Below are positions 15,241-19,697 of a stretch of DNA of 19,697 nucleotides, piece after piece; position 1 is the first letter of the stretch, and each line of letters starts with the position of its first letter. The stretch is taken from assembly GCA_003488145.1 (NCBI GenBank), contig DNMQ01000137.1:1-19697 (forward strand), given 5' to 3'. The position numbers and the translations under genes are program-made. The notes under the pieces were generated by a model, which did no database searches, was not told where the DNA came from, and saw only the letters and a list, made by a program, of their open reading frames with translations. Origin of the DNA: Pseudomonas sp. Its GTDB lineage: Bacteria; Pseudomonadota; Gammaproteobacteria; Pseudomonadales; Pseudomonadaceae.

Positions 15241-16200
15241 TCAGACACCCAGACGATTACGCAGGCGGCAAAACCAGCCGGGCGTCGGAGCGGACCGCAA
15301 GGGAGCCTGCATGGCCTGCACGACTTCGGCGCCGATTCGCGCGAAGCTATAGCGCGATTCGGCCAGCATCCGGCCGCTCACAGCGATCCTCGCCGCCCAT
15401 GCTGGGTCGGCGCGCAGTTGCGCCAGCTTGTCGCGCAGCTCGACGACCGTCCGGTAGAGCACCAGATTCTCCATATCGGCGAAGCCCAGCGCGCGGTTTT
15501 CCTCCTCGCCCTGATCGTAGGCCAGCAACACGCAGCCACAGGCCATGGCCTCGAAGTTCTTGATCATATACTCGCCCATACCCACGTCAGCGCTGACGAA
15601 GAAACGGATGCGGTTGAGGGTGTTGAGGTACTCCTCTCCGGAGTTAGTGCGTGTCGCCACCAGATTCTCGACCTGCGCCAGCTCGTCCAGCAGCGCCTTG
15701 CGTCCGCTGTAGGCGACGCTTTTCGTGCTGCCAACGAAGCCCAGTTCGATATCGCGCTCGCATCCCAGGTCGCGCAGTAAAGCCTGGTCGTAGCCCTTTG
15801 GCACAAACAGAGCATCTACACCCTCCTCGCGCAAGCGCCGGGTCACGACCTGCCCAGAGCTGATCACCCGCGCCCAAGGCATCTTGCGGTAGTGCGCGGT
15901 GAACTTACCGGTGTATTTACAAGGGATGTAGTTTTGGTAAGCGTCATGTTCGAGGATCACCAGATAAGGGACGCTACGAATGAAGTTCACCTGGCGGATT
16001 TCCTGCTTGAAGCGCAGAAAGAACAGAATGCGGTCATAACGGGCTACGTCCACCTGATCGCGAAAATAACGACGCAGGTTGGCCTGCTCCTCACGCCCCA
16101 GCCAGCGGATATCGCAATCACAATGCTGCTGAACGCCTTCGTAAAGACGATCCAAGATCGCCCGCTGTTCGGCCTGAACCAGAAACAGGACTTTCATCAT
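15241..16200 (-). CDS. GT-B glycosyltransferase, CgeB/YkvP-like
   Basis: About 319 residues with a GT-B two-domain layout. The N-terminal half begins M-K-V-L-F-L-V-Q. The C-terminal domain carries I-K-N-F-E-A-M-A-C-G-C-V-L-L-A at 213-227, the donor-binding segment of the 'glycosyl transferase, CgeB-like' families, followed by an acidic loop. No signal peptide or membrane helix. The start could be GTG at 16206 (overlapping the preceding stop by 4 nt), ATG at 16200 or ATG at 16197; I chose 16200, with GGGTGA just upstream. In PAO1 a surface-sugar glycosyltransferase, ssg (PA5001), lies in the equivalent part of the cluster and may be the orthologue, but this is not verified. The role would be adding an outer-core sugar. 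Confidence 0.75.
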   Translation of the reverse strand: MMKVLFLVQAEQRAILDRLYEGVQQHCDCDIRWLGREEQANLRRYFRDQVDVARYDRILFFLRFKQEIRQVNFIRSVPYLVILEHDAYQNYIPCKYTGKFTAHYRKMPWARVISSGQVVTRRLREEGVDALFVPKGYDQALLRDLGCERDIELGFVGSTKSVAYSGRKALLDELAQVENLVATRTNSGEEYLNTLNRIRFFVSADVGMGEYMIKNFEAMACGCVLLAYDQGEEENRALGFADMENLVLYRTVVELRDKLAQLRADPAWAARIAVSGRMLAESRYSFARIGAEVVQAMQAPLRSAPTPGWFCRLRNRLGV

Positions 16201-16202
16201 AT

Positions 16203-16979
16203 TCACCCGTGTAGACGTCGCTCGCTCACTAACAGCTCACGCCAGCCCCGGCGGCTGACTTCGACCTGCCTATAGGACACTCGTCCGCGTCTCTGCAGGG
16301 CGGCAATGGCACTCAGGAAGGGTTCGGGTTCGTTCAGCGGAAGGACCCGCAGGACATCGAGTGGAAGCTCCCACCAGGCACTCGCCAACAACGCCTCGAT
16401 CACCTGCGGTGGATGACGGTAGCGCAGAATGCGCGCCGGGGTCCCAGCGACCACTGCATACGGCGGGACGTCGCATGTGACCACGGAACGGGCCGCGATC
16501 ACCGCGCCCGTATCGACCAGAACGCCCTCCATGATCATCGCGTCACGTCCGATCCAGACATCATGACCGATCTCAGCAGGCTTGCCGAGCGGGGCATAGT
16601 GTAACGACGTCCCGGTGTATTGGAAGGGATGGGAGCTGACCCAGCTCAGCGGGTGGCCAGCTCTTTCCTGGCCGATCACGACGGCGTTGCCAATCGAGCA
16701 GAACCGCCCAATCCGATTGACATTCAATAGTTCTGAGGCGCTGCGTACATAGCTCAAGGCACCTATCTGCAAATGCTCAAAGGCACTTACCACCTCACCA
16801 ATGGAGGCGCCCTCTTCCAACACCAACACCGCCTTGCCGGGCAAGGCGTGAACGTCGACCGCCAACTTGACACCACGCCTGCGCAACCAACGCCTGCAGC
16901 GAGAGGCCTTCAACGCCTTAAACACGATAGATACCCCTGAGAATGCGATTACGACATTGATGTGCGGCGAAGCGTGCAT
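16203..16979 (-). CDS. Left-handed beta-helix (hexapeptide) acyltransferase, CatB/XAT type
   Basis: The 258-residue protein has the hexapeptide-repeat layout of xenobiotic and sugar O-acetyltransferases that act as trimers with acetyl-CoA. I see I-G-R-F-C-S-I-G-N-A at 90-99, S-S-H-P-F at 115-119 (His117 the likely catalytic base), I-G-H-D-V-W-I-G at 137-144, and the V-V-A-G-T-P-A segment at 176-182 that closes the helix. About 85 residues before the helix and 65 after it are extra. The ATG at 16979 lacks a clear SD; an out-of-frame ATG lies four bases upstream within TGCATGCATGCA. GC is lower than in the neighbours: hand counts give 53, 50 and 50 percent for lines 16681, 16741 and 16921, against 75 percent for line 3541. 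It may acetylate a core sugar; a chloramphenicol-type drug acetyltransferase is a less likely alternative given the operon. Confidence 0.82.
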   Translation of the reverse strand: MHASPHINVVIAFSGVSIVFKALKASRCRRWLRRRGVKLAVDVHALPGKAVLVLEEGASIGEVVSAFEHLQIGALSYVRSASELLNVNRIGRFCSIGNAVVIGQERAGHPLSWVSSHPFQYTGTSLHYAPLGKPAEIGHDVWIGRDAMIMEGVLVDTGAVIAARSVVTCDVPPYAVVAGTPARILRYRHPPQVIEALLASAWWELPLDVLRVLPLNEPEPFLSAIAALQRRGRVSYRQVEVSRRGWRELLVSERRLHG

Positions 16980-16996
16980 GCATGCAGCGCAGCCGC

Positions 16997-18109
16997 CTAG
17001 CCTGCAAGCAGCCCCAGGCGGATCACCATGGGCAACCGCCAGAAGGACACCCGCGCACGGTGGTCGGAAAAACGCTGCAGCGCTTCGGCGATTCGTGGGC
17101 CATCCACCGGTTCCGTCGCACTCTGCCTGAGGGCATCAGCCAATGCATGTTCGTCGGCCGGCGCGAATAGCCGCCCGGCTCCGTCGACAACTTCTCTGCC
17201 TCCACCACAATCCGAGCAGATCAACGGAACTCCTGCAGCCATTGCCTCTAGCAGCACCATGCCGAACGGCTCATGGTCAGAGCTGAGAGCAAAGACGTCG
17301 AATGCCTTGAAATAACGACGGCCACACGGCACCTGACCAAGAAAGCGCACACGCTCGCCCACTCCGAGCTTCGCAGCCAACGCCTTCAAAGAGGCATCCA
17401 GTGGACCACTCCCCATGACCGCCAACAGACTTTTGGCCGGCAGCTGGGGCAACGCGAGCGCGAAGCCGAGGATAAGCGTTGCCTGATCTTTGTCAGGATG
17501 CAGACGACCAACGTTGCCGACAATCCAAGCGCCTTGGGGCAGCCTCAGGAATGCCCGGGCGTCCTCTCGTGATATCTGTTCAGCCTGCACTGCAGCTATA
17601 TCGATTCGGTTGTAAAGCGTCTCGATACGCTCGGCAGGCCAGCCTCGCAGGCAGGCACGGATATCGTCTCGCACGGCATCAGAGACGCCGAGCAGGGTCA
17701 GTCGCTTGCGATAGAAATTGGCGAACAGCTGACGCGGGCGACGCTGGTAATCGCCAAACGCATGATGAACCCCCATCACTGGCAGAAAGGTGCCGAGCAA
17801 GGCTACATATATTGGCTTGAAGCGATGAGCGATGCAGAAAGCAAAATTACGTGTTGCGGCGATCTTACGGATATCGTGAATCGCCCGCAGCTTCAGACCG
17901 CGCACGTCACGGCTGCGGTAATCGAGAAAGATCACCTCGTCCGAAGCCGAGCCCTGCAAGACTTCGTCGTCCGGCCCTCCGGTGAGGTAAACGGTGCAGA
18001 CCTTGTACGGCGTGCCTACGAAAAGCGCGGCGTATTGCCGCGCACAATCGAGAAACGGACCGTCATAGCTATGACAGAACTGCAGCACCCACTGCTCAGA
18101 CGCCGTCAT
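16997..18109 (-). CDS. wapH: GT4 family LPS core glycosyltransferase (WapH-like)
   Basis: The 370-residue protein is a cytoplasmic GT-B enzyme. The C-terminal donor domain shows N-V-G-R-L-H-P-D-K-D at 199-208, the M-G-S-G-P-L segment at 232-237 and the E-x7-E motif E-P-F-G-M-V-L-L-E (Glu280, Glu288) that binds the sugar nucleotide. The ATG at 18109 was chosen because it gives a normal N-terminus; it overlaps the carbamoyltransferase stop by 14 nt and has AGGG-rich sequence upstream. The next gene starts 17 nt after its stop. In PAO1 wapH (PA5004) is next to a carbamoyltransferase gene (PA5005), as here, and WapH is assigned to outer-core assembly. The symbol rests on position and family, not on a sequence comparison, so a different outer-core glycosyltransferase is possible. 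Confidence 0.82.
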   Translation of the reverse strand: MTASEQWVLQFCHSYDGPFLDCARQYAALFVGTPYKVCTVYLTGGPDDEVLQGSASDEVIFLDYRSRDVRGLKLRAIHDIRKIAATRNFAFCIAHRFKPIYVALLGTFLPVMGVHHAFGDYQRRPRQLFANFYRKRLTLLGVSDAVRDDIRACLRGWPAERIETLYNRIDIAAVQAEQISREDARAFLRLPQGAWIVGNVGRLHPDKDQATLILGFALALPQLPAKSLLAVMGSGPLDASLKALAAKLGVGERVRFLGQVPCGRRYFKAFDVFALSSDHEPFGMVLLEAMAAGVPLICSDCGGGREVVDGAGRLFAPADEHALADALRQSATEPVDGPRIAEALQRFSDHRARVSFWRLPMVIRLGLLAG

Positions 18110-19697
18110 ACCAACCCTTGCCCTCCTTGACCACAAGGATATCCTCCATGATCAGGTACTGAAGATCTGAGCCATAAAACATGTTCAGCGCATCGGTCGG
18201 CGAGCAGATCATTGGCTCGCCGCGACGGTTCAGCGAGGTGTTCAGCGACACGCCGTTACCGGTCAGCTTTTCGAGTTCCAGCATCAGGTCGTACCAGCGC
18301 GGATTGTGCCGGCGCTCCAGTACTTGGGCGCGCGACGTGCCATCCTCGTGAACCACTTCACCAACGCGCCCCTTCCAGCCCTCGTTGACTTCGAAGGTGA
18401 AGGTCATGAACGGGCTGGGGTGATCGACCTTGAGCATCTGCTCGGCCACGGTATCGAGCATGGAGGGGCAGAAGGGCCTCCAGCGCTCACGGAACTTGAT
18501 CTGCTCGTTGATGCGGTCGGCCACGCCTGGAATGCTCGGGCAGCCGATGATCGAGCGACCGCCGAGGGCACGTGGGCCAAACTCCATACGCCCCTGGAAC
18601 CAGGCGACCGGGTTGCCATCGACCATGATCTTGGCGATGCGCTCGGGCGTGTTGGCGATCTGTTTGAACACTGGCTTGTTCGGGTGTTTGGCGCAGGCGG
18701 CAATCACGTCCTCGTTGGAGTAGGACGGACCGAGGTAGACGTGCTCCATCTTCTCCACCGGCACGCCGCGCTGGTGCGACACATACGCGGCGGCGCCGAC
18801 TGCAGTACCCGCATCACCGGAGGCGGGCTGGACGAATAGCTCCTTCACCTCGGGCCGGGCGATGATCTTCTGGTTGAGCTTGACGTTCAGCGCACAACCG
18901 CCGGCGAAGGCGATCTTGCCGGTCTGCTTGATGATGTCACCCAGGTAGTAGTCCATCATCTGCAGCGCAAGCTTCTCGAACAGTGCCTGCATGCTGGCGG
19001 CGTAATGGATGTAGGGATCGTCAGCGATGTCGCCTTCGCGCTTCGGACCGAGCCAGTCGATCAGCTTGGGCGAGAAGTAGTAACCCTTGCCCTTTTCCTT
19101 GTAGCGACGGAAGCCGATGACGTTGGCGTAGTCGGTGTTGATGGTCAGCTCGCCGCTCTCAAAGGACGCCAAACGGGAGAAGTCGTACTTGGCCGCATCG
19201 CCATAGGGCGCCATGCCCATGACTTTGAATTCGCCATCAAGCATCTCGAAACCGAGGTATTCAGTGATCGCGCCGTAGAGACCGCCGAGGGAATCCGGGT
19301 CGTAGAATTCCTTGATCTTGTGGATCTTGCCATTCTCGCCCCACCCGAAGAAGGTGGTGGCGTATTCACCCTTGCCGTCGATGCCGAGGATCGCGGTCTT
19401 CTCGGTAAAGCCCGAGCAGTGATAGGCGCTGGAGGCGTGAGCCAGGTGGTGCTCGACCGGCTGCAGCTTGACCTTTTTCAGGTCGAAGCCGAGCTGCTGC
19501 AGGCACCACTCGATGCGCTTCTTGTAGCGGTAGTAGCGCCGGTTGCCCATGAGGATGGCGTCCAGCGCACGATCCGGGGCGTACCAGTAGCGCTTGGCGT
19601 AGTGCCAGCGAGCCTTCTCGAGAATGCTGATGGGCGCAAAGGGAATCGCCACCACGTCAACGTCCGACGGCTTGATGCCGGCCTGCTCCAGGCAGAA
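18096..19697 (-). CDS. Carbamoyltransferase, NodU/CmcH/TobZ family (5' part outside the window)
   Basis: The frame stays open to the right edge, so the start is missing; 533 codons are present. NodU/TobZ enzymes carbamoylate sugar hydroxyls with carbamoyl phosphate and ATP. Visible landmarks are H-H-L-A-H-A-S-S-A-Y about 80 residues into the visible part (the H-x-x-x-H metal and carbamoyl site), G-I-D-G-K-G-E and G-G-C-A-L-N-V-K-L-N in the Kae1-like domain, and G-R-M-E-F-G-P-R-A-L-G with W-R-P-F-C-P-S in the C-terminal carbamoyltransferase domain. The P. aeruginosa inner-core heptose II carries a 7-O-carbamoyl group, and the gene at PA5005, next to wapH, is the carbamoyltransferase of that cluster; the match in family and position supports the same role. 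It overlaps the wapH-like gene by 14 nt. The operon promoter is to the right of the window. Confidence 0.93.
   Translation of the reverse strand, partial: FCLEQAGIKPSDVDVVAIPFAPISILEKARWHYAKRYWYAPDRALDAILMGNRRYYRYKKRIEWCLQQLGFDLKKVKLQPVEHHLAHASSAYHCSGFTEKTAILGIDGKGEYATTFFGWGENGKIHKIKEFYDPDSLGGLYGAITEYLGFEMLDGEFKVMGMAPYGDAAKYDFSRLASFESGELTINTDYANVIGFRRYKEKGKGYYFSPKLIDWLGPKREGDIADDPYIHYAASMQALFEKLALQMMDYYLGDIIKQTGKIAFAGGCALNVKLNQKIIARPEVKELFVQPASGDAGTAVGAAAYVSHQRGVPVEKMEHVYLGPSYSNEDVIAACAKHPNKPVFKQIANTPERIAKIMVDGNPVAWFQGRMEFGPRALGGRSIIGCPSIPGVADRINEQIKFRERWRPFCPSMLDTVAEQMLKVDHPSPFMTFTFEVNEGWKGRVGEVVHEDGTSRAQVLERRHNPRWYDLMLELEKLTGNGVSLNTSLNRRGEPMICSPTDALNMFYGSDLQYLIMEDILVVKEGKGWYDGV

Noticed and set aside
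16975..16986. TGCATGCATGCA palindrome at the acyltransferase start as a regulatory site
   Set aside because: It is a simple tandem of GCAT inside an operon and overlaps the start codon; nothing suggests a binding site.

Overview
The window reads as a piece of a Pseudomonas chromosome (Gammaproteobacteria). The DNA is GC-rich, the genes are tightly packed, and the gene set and order (TolC-type channel, waaA, EmrE-type SMR pump, FAD oxidoreductase / aldo-keto reductase pair, hldE, msbA, LPS-kinase-like gene, waaL, glycosyltransferases, wapH-like gene, carbamoyltransferase) recall the P. aeruginosa PAO1 segment around PA4974-PA5005. That comparison is from memory; no search was run. I cannot fix the species.

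Left part (1-6026). The 3' end of a TolC-family outer-membrane channel gene is followed, on the opposite strand, by waaA, the Kdo transferase of the LPS inner core. Four + strand genes follow: a small multidrug transporter of EmrE type, a DAO-type FAD oxidoreductase translationally coupled to an aldo/keto reductase, and an unassigned 295-residue protein in which I see a degenerate Nudix-like box. A pair of hairpins separates this block from the convergent LPS genes.

Middle part (6097-12431). On the minus strand, msbA (lipid A-core flippase), a Mig-14 family gene and a PIG-L deacetylase gene (dnpA-like) are joined by a 1-nt overlap and a 2-nt gap. hldE (heptose kinase/adenylyltransferase) follows after a 79-bp leader. 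This groups LPS precursor synthesis and export with two genes known from antimicrobial peptide resistance and drug tolerance. Divergent from msbA is a small + strand gene of the LPS-kinase-like family whose catalytic Asp appears to be replaced by Ser.

Right part (12456-19697). A minus-strand operon, entering from beyond the right edge, reads carbamoyltransferase (partial), GT4 glycosyltransferase (wapH-like), left-handed beta-helix acyltransferase, CgeB-like glycosyltransferase, DxD-containing glycosyltransferase-like protein, GT2-like protein with a C-terminal membrane anchor, and the O-antigen ligase waaL. Junctions are short overlaps or gaps of at most 17 nt. The set would build and decorate the LPS outer core (glycosylation, probable acetylation, carbamoylation) and then attach O antigen. 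It is the most variable-looking part of the window, with a local GC drop in the acyltransferase gene.

I see no tRNA, rRNA, CRISPR array, insertion sequence or phage gene, no broken gene, and no stretch above 300 bases without a gene. The best leads for something new are the unassigned decoration genes of the outer-core operon, the kinase-like protein without the catalytic Asp, and the Nudix-like orphan.
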